Shown here: piece after piece, positions 24,500 through 31,145 of the stretch
How positions within the stretch are numbered: the stretch's first letter is position 1
Layout of the letters: the number at the start of each line of letters is the position of its first letter
Virus record (IMG/VR): IMGVR_UViG_3300045110_000031
Span: 1 to 39,781 of that record
Source: a virus
Strand: one strand, 5' to 3'
Length of the DNA: 39,781 nt
Program-made: the position numbers and the translations under genes
Notes under the pieces: model-generated
Told to the model about the DNA's origin: nothing
The model's input: only the letters and a program-made list of their open reading frames with translations
Database searches by the model: none

Positions 24500-24871
24500 A
24501 TGACCAGCCAGACCAGCCAGATCGAAGCCTTCGTCGGCCCCCTGCCCCAGGCATCGGTCGCCAAGCGTGGCCGCCCGGCCAAGCACGACGACGCGGCCGC
24601 CCGCCAGCGTGCATGGCGTGCCGCCAACAAGGTCAAGACCTACCGCATCGACGGCAAGGCCGCCGCGACCATCGCCAAGCTCGCCGAGCAGTTCGACTGC
24701 GACGAGACGCATGTGGTCAACAACCTGATCCGCTTCGCCCTGGCGAACCGCACCTGGGCGACCCAGGGCATCGGCGGCTGGGACATCACCGACAAGCGTT
24801 TCGCTGCCGGCAAGCGCACCGCCCCGGCTGCCGACACCAGCGCCCTGGACGCCGAATTCCCCCTCGTTTAA
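24500..24871 (+). CDS. Putative ribbon-helix-helix DNA-binding regulator
   Basis: A 123-aa protein. ATG at 24500 chosen over TTG at 24470 because CGGAG lies 7 bases upstream. The N-terminus has a basic AKRGRPAKHDDAAARQRAWR stretch. Residues about 46-84 fit a ribbon-helix-helix fold: beta strand KTYRID, helix AATIAKLAEQF, helix ETHVVNNLIRFALAN. First gene of the rightward early operon beside the repeat-rich control region, so it may bind the GGTGTTCC repeats (inference). Its stop codon TAA is part of a GTTTAAAC site. Confidence 0.65.
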   Translation: MTSQTSQIEAFVGPLPQASVAKRGRPAKHDDAAARQRAWRAANKVKTYRIDGKAAATIAKLAEQFDCDETHVVNNLIRFALANRTWATQGIGGWDITDKRFAAGKRTAPAADTSALDAEFPLV

Positions 24872-24890
24872 ACCCCAAGGACCAACCGCC

Positions 24891-25199
24891 ATGAACCCCA
24901 GCCAAGCCCGAGCAGCCCGACTCTTCACCAACCACGTCCAGCGCAATCTGGACCCCCATCCCGAGCGCGGCGATGCCGCCTTCTTCGTCGCCGAGACGAC
25001 CACCTACGGCACCCTCTGGATCACCGGCCGCACCGAGATGACCGGCCTGGGCGAGGCCAACCTGCTCCGAGCGGTGTCGGCCGAGTATTGGCTGGTCGCT
25101 GTCGGCAAGCGGGGCGGCCTGGAGGTCAGGATGGCCCCCAGGTCCTACAAGCAGTTCAACGGCAAGCGTGCCTTCGGCATGACCTTCAACCTCTCCTGA
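24891..25199 (+). CDS. Early hypothetical protein
   Basis: A 102-aa protein starting MNPSQARAARLFTNHVQRNL, mixed alpha/beta, ending MTFNLS, no membrane segment. AAGGA ribosome site. Second gene of the early operon, between GTTTAAAC and the GGAGCTACACC leader of the next gene. Not recognised. Confidence 0.6.
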   Translation: MNPSQARAARLFTNHVQRNLDPHPERGDAAFFVAETTTYGTLWITGRTEMTGLGEANLLRAVSAEYWLVAVGKRGGLEVRMAPRSYKQFNGKRAFGMTFNLS

Positions 25200-25228
25200 T
25201 CACCCCACCACCACCCTGGAGCTACACC

Positions 25229-25630
25229 ATGAAATTCGCCTTCAAATACACCCGCCGCGACATCCCCCGCACCATCGTCCTAGAGGCCGACAACGTGGCC
25301 GACGCCACGTCCCTGGGCTACATCAGGGCCGGCAGCGTCATCGACAACGTCCGCTGCGAGCCTGCCACCTCCTACGAGGCCCTGGAGGCCCTCGTGGCCC
25401 AGGCCAAGGACGCCCACCCCGACCTCGGCCTGTCCTTCGGCTACATCGGCAACCTTGAGCGTTGGGGCGACGACCGCGACTGGCGCATCTTCACCAACCG
25501 CATGCTGGGCGGCCGGTCCTACTCCCTGCCCCTGGGCTCGACCGACAACCTCGACAGGGCCCTGGAGGCCATGCCCGAGGTGCTGCCCCGCTTCCTGGCC
25601 GTGGCCGCCAAGGCCGACCGTCGCCACTGA
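25229..25630 (+). CDS. Early hypothetical protein
   Basis: A 133-aa protein starting MKFAFKYTRRDIPRTIVLEA. The start is fixed by the CCTGGAGCTACACC leader; the longer in-frame extension overlaps the previous gene. Mixed alpha/beta, acidic, no cysteine cluster. Its leader is nearly identical to that of the next gene, including a CCACCACCACC stretch. Confidence 0.6.
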   Translation: MKFAFKYTRRDIPRTIVLEADNVADATSLGYIRAGSVIDNVRCEPATSYEALEALVAQAKDAHPDLGLSFGYIGNLERWGDDRDWRIFTNRMLGGRSYSLPLGSTDNLDRALEAMPEVLPRFLAVAAKADRRH

Positions 25631-25662
25631 TCCCTCACCCACCACCACCCCGGAGCTACACC

Positions 25663-26016
25663 ATGAAGACCCTGCAAGTCCTGTTCAACGGCCAAGAGGT
25701 CGGCACCCGCAAGACCGAGCGCAACTACACCTGGGCGCTGGTCGCCCACTCGTTCCGCGAGGCCGAGTACCGTGAGCGCATCGCCAAGGGCAAGCACACC
25801 AGCCACTACACCGCCGAGTACCTCGACAAGGTCTGCCGCGAGCGGGCCAAGCCCAGCGTCATCTCGTACCACCACGACGCCGAGCTTGCCCACAAGGCAG
25901 CCGGTGCCAGGAACCTCGACTGGCTGTGCTGCTCGATCAGCGTGGTGCCCGTTCAGGTCAAGGCCGCCAAGGCCCGCAAGACCGGCCCGGCTGCCGAGCC
26001 CTCGGTGGTCGGCTGA
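25663..26016 (+). CDS. Early hypothetical protein
   Basis: A 117-aa protein starting MKTLQVLFNGQEVGTRKTER, helical middle, basic C-terminus (VKAAKARKTGPAAEP). Leader CCCGGAGCTACACC. No recognised family; the shared leader with 25229 suggests common translational control. Confidence 0.6.
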   Translation: MKTLQVLFNGQEVGTRKTERNYTWALVAHSFREAEYRERIAKGKHTSHYTAEYLDKVCRERAKPSVISYHHDAELAHKAAGARNLDWLCCSISVVPVQVKAAKARKTGPAAEPSVVG

Positions 26017-26040
26017 CCGATTAACGCTACGGAGAATTGC

Positions 26041-26190
26041 ATGTTCACCCTCCTTGTACTCCTGGGCTTCCTCGCGGCCATGCTGCTCCTCTGCTACCTG
26101 TCGGTCGACACCACGCCCGACCCGTGGGCGAACCCGAGCCCCGAGGAGAGCGAGCGCCGCATGCGCGGCTACGACGAGGAGGGGGGTTGA
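26041..26190 (+). CDS. 49-residue membrane protein
   Basis: MFTLLVLLGFLAAMLLLCYL forms one transmembrane helix, followed by a 29-residue charged tail (SPEESERRMRGYDEEGG). It starts directly after a copy of the dispersed motif, whose CTACGGAGAATTGC form supplies the GGAG ribosome site. Stop TGA overlaps the -35 TTGACA of the next promoter. Could be a membrane regulator or lysis factor; unknown. Confidence 0.6.
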   Translation: MFTLLVLLGFLAAMLLLCYLSVDTTPDPWANPSPEESERRMRGYDEEGG

Positions 26191-26216
26191 CAGCCCCAGT
26201 CTCCAGCCCCCAGAAT
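26187..26216 (+). promoter_or_regulatory. Sigma70-type promoter
   Basis: TTGACA (26187-26192), 18-bp spacer, CAGAAT (26211-26216). The -35 is perfect and the following ACAGCCCCAG resembles that of the 30947 promoter. Drives the gene at 26244. Confidence 0.55.
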
Positions 26217-26243
26217 CCGCACCGCACCAACCGCGAGCATCAC

Positions 26244-26864
26244 ATGAGCAAGCCCAAGCCCACCCGCATCACCCTGACGCTGAAGTCGCCCATCGAGGCC
26301 GAGCCCGGCCGCTCGATGGAGCGCACCGAGGTCTACGAGGTCGAGCCCGGCCAGTACAACCTCCTGAACGTCTACCCGATGCACCCGACCAAGGACCCCA
26401 GCGTCTGGGTCCGCTCGACCATGAGCTACTCGGGCGTGCCCAACATGGTCGCCTTCGCTGCCGAGCGCCAGAAGGAGAACGACGCGGCCGCCGCGCGAGC
26501 GAGCCAAGCTGTCATCGACGAGCGCGGCCGTCGGGTCCGCAGGGAGGAGGCTGCCCCTGCCGTGCGTGCCATCCAGGCCGCCCACGGGCTGCTCCGCAGC
26601 GACTGGGAGCATCGCATGTGGGAACAGGTCGGCGAGGACCTGGGCGGCCGCCTGCTGACCTTCTGCTTGGTCGAGATGTCGCACCCCGAGGAGAAGGCCC
26701 GCGAGGTCGCCATCCGCAAGCTGTTCCGGCCCTTCCTCACCGAGGCCAAGCAGAACGCCCGCGAGGAGTACCCCGAGGACTACCGGGAGACCGACGACAA
26801 GGACGACTTCTACGCCGACTACATCGACGACATCGCCACGCACATCGGCGAGAACATCGACTGA
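26244..26864 (+). CDS. Early hypothetical protein
   Basis: A 206-aa protein starting MSKPKPTRITLTLKSPIEAE. The first 80 residues are beta-rich, the middle is a charged helical segment rich in Ala/Arg/Glu (about 82-125), and the end is very acidic (TDDKDDFYADYIDDIATHIG). Weak ribosome site (GCGAG) but a promoter just upstream. Not recognised as a family. Confidence 0.6.
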   Translation: MSKPKPTRITLTLKSPIEAEPGRSMERTEVYEVEPGQYNLLNVYPMHPTKDPSVWVRSTMSYSGVPNMVAFAAERQKENDAAAARASQAVIDERGRRVRREEAAPAVRAIQAAHGLLRSDWEHRMWEQVGEDLGGRLLTFCLVEMSHPEEKAREVAIRKLFRPFLTEAKQNAREEYPEDYRETDDKDDFYADYIDDIATHIGENID

Positions 26865-26878
26865 CCCTGGAGCTACAC

Positions 26879-27175
26879 ATGCCGAGCATCACCATCAGCG
26901 TCGACTGCCGCAACTGCGGTGGCGATGGCTACACATGCGAGCCCCGCAAGATCAACGGCCGCGAGGTCTTCGACTGCCCGGCCTGCCAGGGCACGGGCAG
27001 GCACCAGCAGACCTACAAGACCGCCATCGTCAAGGAGGTCATGCTCCCCGGCCGCCCGGTCCACTGGAACCTGTTCCTGTTCGACCGCCAGACCGGCACC
27101 TACTTGGAGCAGGCCGAGCGCCCCATCACCGACCGCGAGGCCCTGCTTCGCATCGCCCAGACCATCAACGCCTGA
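26879..27175 (+). CDS. Small DnaJ-type zinc-finger protein
   Basis: A 98-aa protein with CRNCGGDG (Cys10, Cys13) and CPACQGTG (Cys33, Cys36), two CxxCxGxG units like one zinc centre of the DnaJ cysteine-rich domain. There is no J domain. The C-terminal half is alpha/beta. Start set by the CCTGGAGCTACAC leader. It may bind an unfolded client or nucleic acid; inference only. Confidence 0.65.
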   Translation: MPSITISVDCRNCGGDGYTCEPRKINGREVFDCPACQGTGRHQQTYKTAIVKEVMLPGRPVHWNLFLFDRQTGTYLEQAERPITDREALLRIAQTINA

Positions 27176-27184
27176 AAGGACCAC

Positions 27185-27409
27185 ATGGACCTCATCGCCT
27201 ACATCTTCGCCACGCTCGCCAACATCTGGCCGCTGCTGCTCCTGGCCCTCGTGGCCTGGGTCATCAACGCCTGCCGCAACCCGATCAAGACCTCGACCGT
27301 TTACACGCTGACCAAGGAGCAGCGGGCGGAGGAGGACCGCAAGCTCAAGGCGTCCATCGCCCTCATGTCCGAGGACTTCGGCGTCAACGTGCGAAAGGGA
27401 CGGCAATGA
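27185..27409 (+). CDS. Small membrane protein
   Basis: A 74-aa protein: one transmembrane helix (about residues 4-29, IFATLANIWPLLLLALVAWV) and a charged cytoplasmic-type tail. AAAGGA ribosome site. First of three overlapping genes each with a single membrane helix (27185, 27406, 27654), ATGA-coupled. Confidence 0.6.
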   Translation: MDLIAYIFATLANIWPLLLLALVAWVINACRNPIKTSTVYTLTKEQRAEEDRKLKASIALMSEDFGVNVRKGRQ

Positions 27410-27657
27410 GCGCCTGGGGCTTCTTCCAGTGGTTCTGGCTCGTGGTGACCGTCATGGGCGTCGTCGCCCTGGTGTTCAAGCTCATCGTCATCCCGATCAT
27501 CGACGCCCGCGACCGCGAGCGCCGCGACCGCGAGATGATCAAGGCCAACCATGCCCTGCACGAGCGCCTCAAGGACGCCATGTGGGCAGACCCGGGCGAG
27601 GCAGCCAAGGTGCTGCACAGCCACTGGGACGAAATCACCAAGCGAGGACCGCGATGA
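27406..27657 (+). CDS. Small membrane protein with charged tail
   Basis: An 83-aa protein starting MSAWGFFQWFWLVVTVMGVV; one long helix (about 5-32) then a highly charged helical tail (ARDRERRDREMIK), a layout seen in inner-membrane spanins and in membrane anchors. ATGA overlap with both neighbours. An i-spanin role is only a possibility. Confidence 0.6.
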   Translation: MSAWGFFQWFWLVVTVMGVVALVFKLIVIPIIDARDRERRDREMIKANHALHERLKDAMWADPGEAAKVLHSHWDEITKRGPR

Positions 27658-27842
27658 TCACCACCCTTCACGACTCTGGCATGGGCACCCGCTTCAGCCG
27701 ACGCCTGGGCGAGCAAGTCCCCGATGTCCACTACGCCTGCGCCCTGGAGGGCCCGCGCGTCAGCCGGCGCACGGTCCTGCGCGTCTGGGTCGGCGTCATC
27801 GTCGTCCTGGCGGTCGCCCTGGCCCTGTCCAGGGCGATGTAG
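27654..27842 (+). CDS. Small protein with C-terminal membrane helix
   Basis: A 62-aa protein; soluble N-terminal part then a tail anchor (about 42-60, VLRVWVGVIVVLAVALALS). Overlaps the previous gene as ATGA. Third member of a coupled trio of membrane proteins in an operon with no other membrane function. Confidence 0.6.
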   Translation: MITTLHDSGMGTRFSRRLGEQVPDVHYACALEGPRVSRRTVLRVWVGVIVVLAVALALSRAM

Positions 27843-27882
27843 CCCCCGGTTCCCAGTCGAATTACGTTACGGAGAATTAGTC

Positions 27883-28104
27883 ATGCACGTCGTCCGCGAG
27901 CCCGATGGGGTCCGCTTCACCACCCTCTGGCGTGGCCGCCACGTCTTCACTGGCAGCCGCCAGACGGCCTGGAACATCGGCCGCGATCTGGAGTACGGGT
28001 TCCGCTGCCCCCACTGCATCGTCAAGCTGGTCGAGGCCAACGGGGTCCACCCGAGCCCGGCCTGCCACGGGTGGGCCGACGAACACAAAGGCGACGAACG
28101 GTAG
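27883..28104 (+). CDS. Small protein with CxxC motif
   Basis: A 73-aa protein starting MHVVREPDGVRFTTLWRGRH, with FRCPHCIVKLVEANGVHPSPACHGW. CPHC plus a later Cys-His could bind zinc. Its leader is a dispersed-motif copy (ACGTTACGGAGAATTAG) that includes the GGAG ribosome site. Confidence 0.6.
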   Translation: MHVVREPDGVRFTTLWRGRHVFTGSRQTAWNIGRDLEYGFRCPHCIVKLVEANGVHPSPACHGWADEHKGDER

Positions 28105-28148
28105 GGACAAGGGATGTAGCCTCGGGCTTATAATGGCGAGGCCATCCC
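28104..28148 (+). promoter_or_regulatory. Promoter with -10 inside a nested inverted repeat
   Basis: Perfect -10 TATAAT at 28129-28134 with a weak -35 (GGGACA, 28104-28109, 19-bp spacer). The -10 sits in the loop between GCCTCG (28119-28124) and CGAGGC (28137-28142), with outer arms GGGATG (28111-28116) and CATCCC (28143-28148). Precedes the gene at 28171. Confidence 0.6.
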
Positions 28149-28170
28149 GGCACCCTCAACAAGGACCATC

Positions 28171-28890
28171 ATGAGCTTCAACCCCGCCGACTACCTGCCC
28201 GTCAACAAGGTCGCTGCCATCCTTCGACCGACCGCTGCCCCGGCAGCGCCCGCTGTCGACTCCTCGGTCGCCGAGAAGGTCAAGGCCCTAGAGCAGGCCG
28301 CCGCGCAGTTCGCCCGTCGCCCGCGCCAGGACGACTTCACGATCCGCTCGCAGTCGGCCGCCCTCGACATGGCCGCCAAGCTGGAGCGGTTCGGTTCCTT
28401 CGTCAGCGACGCCCAGGCCAGCTACGCCGACAAGCTCATCGCCTGGGCCAAGCCCCGCGAGGCTGCCCCCGTGCAGCGCGACTTCACCCAGGCCCCTGCA
28501 GCCCCCGTGGCGGCCCCCGAGCCCAAGGCGTACCCGATGGCCCTGCCTAAGCTGTTCGCCCTCATGCAGCGCCTCGCCAAGCTCCGCTTCGACGGCCTGA
28601 CCATCGCCCGCAAGAACGGTGACAGCCTGTGCTGGGTCAAGGTCGCCCACCGCGAGGGCGTGGTCGGCAAGATCGAGAACGGCCAACTGGTGATCTTCAC
28701 GGGCCGCCTGGGCAACCCTGGCGACGACCTGAAGGCCAAGCTCGCGGCCATCGAGCAGGACCCCGAGGCCGCTGCGGTCCTGTACGGCAAGGCGTCGGGC
28801 AACTGCTCGATCTGCGGCCGCGACCTGACCGACCCGGAGAGCATCGAGCGCGGCATCGGCCCGATCTGCGCCGGCAAGTATTTCAGCTAA
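28171..28890 (+). CDS. DUF6011-like zinc-binding protein
   Basis: A 239-aa protein. Residues 1-120 are Ala/Pro-rich and helical; about 120-205 form an alpha/beta unit (GDSLCWVKVAHREG…IFTGRLGNPGD). The C-terminus has CSICGRDLTDPESIERGIGP then IC (Cys212, Cys215, Cys233), the signature of DUF6011 zinc-binding tails found in many phage early proteins. Exact role unknown; association with DNA metabolism is plausible. AAGGA ribosome site. Confidence 0.7.
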   Translation: MSFNPADYLPVNKVAAILRPTAAPAAPAVDSSVAEKVKALEQAAAQFARRPRQDDFTIRSQSAALDMAAKLERFGSFVSDAQASYADKLIAWAKPREAAPVQRDFTQAPAAPVAAPEPKAYPMALPKLFALMQRLAKLRFDGLTIARKNGDSLCWVKVAHREGVVGKIENGQLVIFTGRLGNPGDDLKAKLAAIEQDPEAAAVLYGKASGNCSICGRDLTDPESIERGIGPICAGKYFS

Positions 28891-28926
28891 CCCCAACCGC
28901 CCCCTCCGGGGGGCCAGGAGAACCCC

Positions 28927-29130
28927 ATGAAAGCCTACGTCTCCACCGCCAAGCATGGCGTCCGCTGCTGGACCGCTGACGTGGTCAGCGAGCAGGACTA
29001 CCACGAGCGGGGCCCCCACGCCCACTCGTACCGCACCGAGCCCTTCGCCCTGCCGACCACCGTCCGCAAGATGGCCGAGGACTGGGCCACCCGCAATGGC
29101 TACCGCATCGTCCCCGTGGAGTGCATCTGA
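28927..29130 (+). CDS. Small early hypothetical protein
   Basis: A 67-aa protein starting MKAYVSTAKHGVRCWTADVV, alpha/beta, ending GYRIVPVECI. Good CAGGAGA ribosome site. Its stop overlaps the next start as TGATG. Not recognised. Confidence 0.6.
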   Translation: MKAYVSTAKHGVRCWTADVVSEQDYHERGPHAHSYRTEPFALPTTVRKMAEDWATRNGYRIVPVECI

Positions 29131-29438
29131 TGTGCAGGCAATCGAAGGCGCTGAAGAACTTCAAGGAGGTCTGCAAGCGCCGGCAGGCCAACCTCCTCGA
29201 CCCCAACTGGGGCGGCAGCAACGAAGCCCGAGGCTTCCCCCAGTGGTACATGGGCATGACCACCCTGGAGTACATCCGGCGCTTCCAGAACCTGAGCCAC
29301 ACCAGGGAGGTGAACTTCGTTTTCGCCAACAAGCACAGCCTGAACCCGGCCCCGTGCCTGGACCCCTACGAGCCCGAGGTGGTGCTGGAGCTTGACGACG
29401 AGGTTGATGAATCGGGCGCTGGCGGGGTATACCCATGA
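29130..29438 (+). CDS. Small early hypothetical protein
   Basis: A 102-aa protein. ATG at 29130 (MCRQSKALKNFKEVCKRRQA) preferred because of the TGATG overlap. Basic helical start, aromatic middle (FPQWYMGMTTLEYIRRFQNL), acidic tail (VVLELDDEVDESG). Unrecognised. Confidence 0.6.
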   Translation: MCRQSKALKNFKEVCKRRQANLLDPNWGGSNEARGFPQWYMGMTTLEYIRRFQNLSHTREVNFVFANKHSLNPAPCLDPYEPEVVLELDDEVDESGAGGVYP

Positions 29439-29689
29439 GGGCCCATGTCATCAAGGTCCTGGCGTCCAGCCACAAGCAGCCCGACCAGACCCTGACGATG
29501 CGAAAGCACGTCACCAGGGCGCTGCCCAAGTCGGCGGTCAAGCTGTCGCCGACCGTCTGGTACATGGCCCGCACGCCGCTGACCTTCGCCCAGGTCTTCA
29601 CCCGCCACGACGACTGGGCCTACTTCATGCCGGCCGAGACGTGGAACGCCAACGGGATGATCCAGCCCTGGATCGAGGTGCTGGCATGA
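29435..29689 (+). CDS. Small early hypothetical protein
   Basis: An 84-aa protein starting MRAHVIKVLASSHKQPDQTL, ending GMIQPWIEVLA. ATGA overlaps with both neighbours. Unrecognised. Confidence 0.55.
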   Translation: MRAHVIKVLASSHKQPDQTLTMRKHVTRALPKSAVKLSPTVWYMARTPLTFAQVFTRHDDWAYFMPAETWNANGMIQPWIEVLA

Positions 29690-29919
29690 GCAGCCTCACC
29701 GACACCAGCAAGCCGGTGACGCGGATCACGATGGCCTACACCCGCGACAAGGGCTACCGCCAGATCATCGCCACCCTGGACGGCCCGCTGCTGATCCTGC
29801 GCTGCAAGGGCCTGAGGCAACGCGAGGAGGTCGACATCCAGGGCATCTACGAGCAGGCGGTCAAGGCCCGCGTCTGGGCCGCCAAGAAGGCCAAGAAGGC
29901 CGCCAGGGGCAAGCGATGA
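29686..29919 (+). CDS. Small basic early protein
   Basis: A 77-aa protein starting MSSLTDTSKPVTRITMAYTR. A small beta sheet region then a Lys/Ala-rich helical tail (VWAAKKAKKAARGKR), suggesting nucleic-acid contact. ATGA overlap with 29435 and 29916. Confidence 0.55.
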   Translation: MSSLTDTSKPVTRITMAYTRDKGYRQIIATLDGPLLILRCKGLRQREEVDIQGIYEQAVKARVWAAKKAKKAARGKR

Positions 29920-30119
29920 GCTTCCTCGACCACTTCGACTGGATGGACTTCGACCTCGACTGGGACGCCGAGCCCCCGCCGACTCGCAAGGAGCGGGCCC
30001 TGGAGAAGATCGCCGAATTCAGCCGCATGCTGGCCCGTCGCAAGGCCAGGGCCACCAAGCCCCAGGCTCCCTCCGGGTCGATTAACGTCACTGGGAATTG
30101 CAAATGCACAAGGAAATGA
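29916..30119 (+). CDS. Small hypothetical protein, acidic start and basic end
   Basis: A 67-aa protein starting MSFLDHFDWMDFDLDWDAEP, with an Asp/Trp-rich head that could mimic DNA, and a basic second half (ARRKARATKPQAP). Overlaps the next gene by 16 bases. Unrecognised. Confidence 0.5.
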   Translation: MSFLDHFDWMDFDLDWDAEPPPTRKERALEKIAEFSRMLARRKARATKPQAPSGSINVTGNCKCTRK

Positions 30120-30304
30120 AGCAGACGCTGAAGCGCCTGAAGAAGGAGGGCCTGATCGTCAGCCAGAGCGGCGGGGGCGAGCGCCACGTCAAGCTGACGC
30201 TGTCCAACGGGGCCCTATACGTCGTCTCGGCAAGCTCGTCCGACTGGCGAGCCTTACGGAACGTCGAGGCAGGCATCCGACGAACGGTAGCGACGCGCGT
30301 TTAA
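30104..30304 (+). CDS. HicA-like small protein
   Basis: A 66-aa protein starting MHKEMKQTLKRLKKEGLIVS. The pattern of an N-terminal helix, then SGGGERHVKLTLSNG with a central Gly-rich turn and His, then a beta strand and final helix, resembles the dsRBD-like fold of HicA mRNA interferases. No HicB partner follows; the next gene encodes a SprT-like protease. The leader is a motif copy (CGTCACTGGGAATTGCAA) with a poor ribosome site. Stop TAA is part of GTTTAAAC (30299). It may be a non-toxic RNA-binding relative. Confidence 0.5.
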   Translation: MHKEMKQTLKRLKKEGLIVSQSGGGERHVKLTLSNGALYVVSASSSDWRALRNVEAGIRRTVATRV

Positions 30305-30337
30305 ACCTGGGTCTACAATCGAGACTCTCGTTTAAAC
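30299..30337 (+). promoter_or_regulatory. Candidate promoter framed by two GTTTAAAC sites
   Basis: TACAAT at 30314-30319 is a good -10; no clear -35 is seen. GTTTAAAC at 30299-30306 and 30330-30337 bracket it, and GTCT/AGAC form short arms around it. The preceding AACCTGGGTCT resembles the AGCCTGGGGCT motif. Precedes the protease gene at 30353. Confidence 0.5.
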
Positions 30338-30352
30338 CACCGGAGCAAATCC

Positions 30353-30946
30353 ATGAAGAAGTCCCCCGCCCCCGTCGCCACGTTCACCCGCGAGCAGTGG
30401 CTTGAGGCCGCAGTTCAAGCTGTCGCCCAGGCGACCCCCTCGGTCACGTTCCCGCCCGTCAAGGTGTCCTGCTCCTGGCCGGGTGGCGGCAGCGCCCGCA
30501 AGCGCATCGGCGAGTGCTGGGCCCGCAAGATGTCCCAGGCTGGCGTCAACGAGATTTTCATCAGCCCGAAGATCGAGGACAGCACCAGGGCCGTCTCGAT
30601 CCTGATGCACGAGCTTGCCCACGCTGTCGACGACTGCAAGAGCGGCCACAAGGCCGGCTTCGTCAAGATCGCCAAGAGCATCGGCTGCGTCGGCAAGCCC
30701 ACGCAGATGGAGCCTCCGGTCGAGGTCGCCAGCGCCATCGCCAAGGTGGTCAGCGACAAGCACGGTGCCTACCCCCACCGTGGCCTGGACCTGAGCAGCC
30801 GCAAGAAGCAGTCGACCCGCATGATCAAGTGTGAGTGCGGCCACTGCAGCGCAGTCTGGCGCATGGCCGCCAAGACCATCGCCCAGGTCGAGGGCGAGAT
30901 GTCCTGCCCGGTCTGCCATGCCGAGGACGGTGTCGCCTTCGGCTGA
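30353..30946 (+). CDS. SprT-like zinc metalloprotease
   Basis: A 197-aa protein with the zincin motif MHELAHAV (His86, Glu87, His90) and a likely third ligand region SGHKAGF (His99), as in SprT/Spartan-type domains. The C-terminus holds a zinc ribbon (CECGHCSAVW … CPVCHAEDG). Spartan proteins cut DNA-bound proteins; phage versions are mostly uncharacterised. CGGAG ribosome site. Lies between two early promoters just before the replication module, which suits a role in clearing proteins from DNA. Confidence 0.78.
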   Translation: MKKSPAPVATFTREQWLEAAVQAVAQATPSVTFPPVKVSCSWPGGGSARKRIGECWARKMSQAGVNEIFISPKIEDSTRAVSILMHELAHAVDDCKSGHKAGFVKIAKSIGCVGKPTQMEPPVEVASAIAKVVSDKHGAYPHRGLDLSSRKKQSTRMIKCECGHCSAVWRMAAKTIAQVEGEMSCPVCHAEDGVAFG

Positions 30947-30984
30947 TTGACAACCCCAGGAGCCCGAGGCTACACTCGGGCTCC
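30947..30984 (+). promoter_or_regulatory. Sigma70 promoter with a 10-bp inverted repeat around the -10
   Basis: TTGACA (30947-30952), 18-bp spacer, TACACT (30971-30976). Perfect arms GGAGCCCGAG (30959-30968) and CTCGGGCTCC (30975-30984) surround GCTACA. This could be an operator or a 5' mRNA hairpin. Drives 30997 and probably the replication genes. Confidence 0.75.
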
Positions 30985-30996
30985 AACTGGAGCAAC

Positions 30997-31134
30997 ATGA
31001 AAGACCTCCTCCTCCGCATCCTGGGCGGTGCCTTCTTGGGCTTCGCCATCTTCGTCGGTGGCTGCCAGATCATCGCCGACCTGGGCCTGTGGCCCTCGAT
31101 CATCGCCCTCCTCTTCCCCGCCCCTCCACTCTGA
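30997..31134 (+). CDS. 45-residue membrane protein
   Basis: MKDLLLRILGGAFLGFAIFV then GGCQIIADLGLWPSIIALLF: a mostly hydrophobic protein with one or two membrane helices. It sits alone right after the strongest promoter, with GGAG 4-5 bases before the ATG. A holin-like or membrane-signalling role is possible but not shown. Confidence 0.55.
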   Translation: MKDLLLRILGGAFLGFAIFVGGCQIIADLGLWPSIIALLFPAPPL

Positions 31135-31145
31135 CTGTTTAAACC

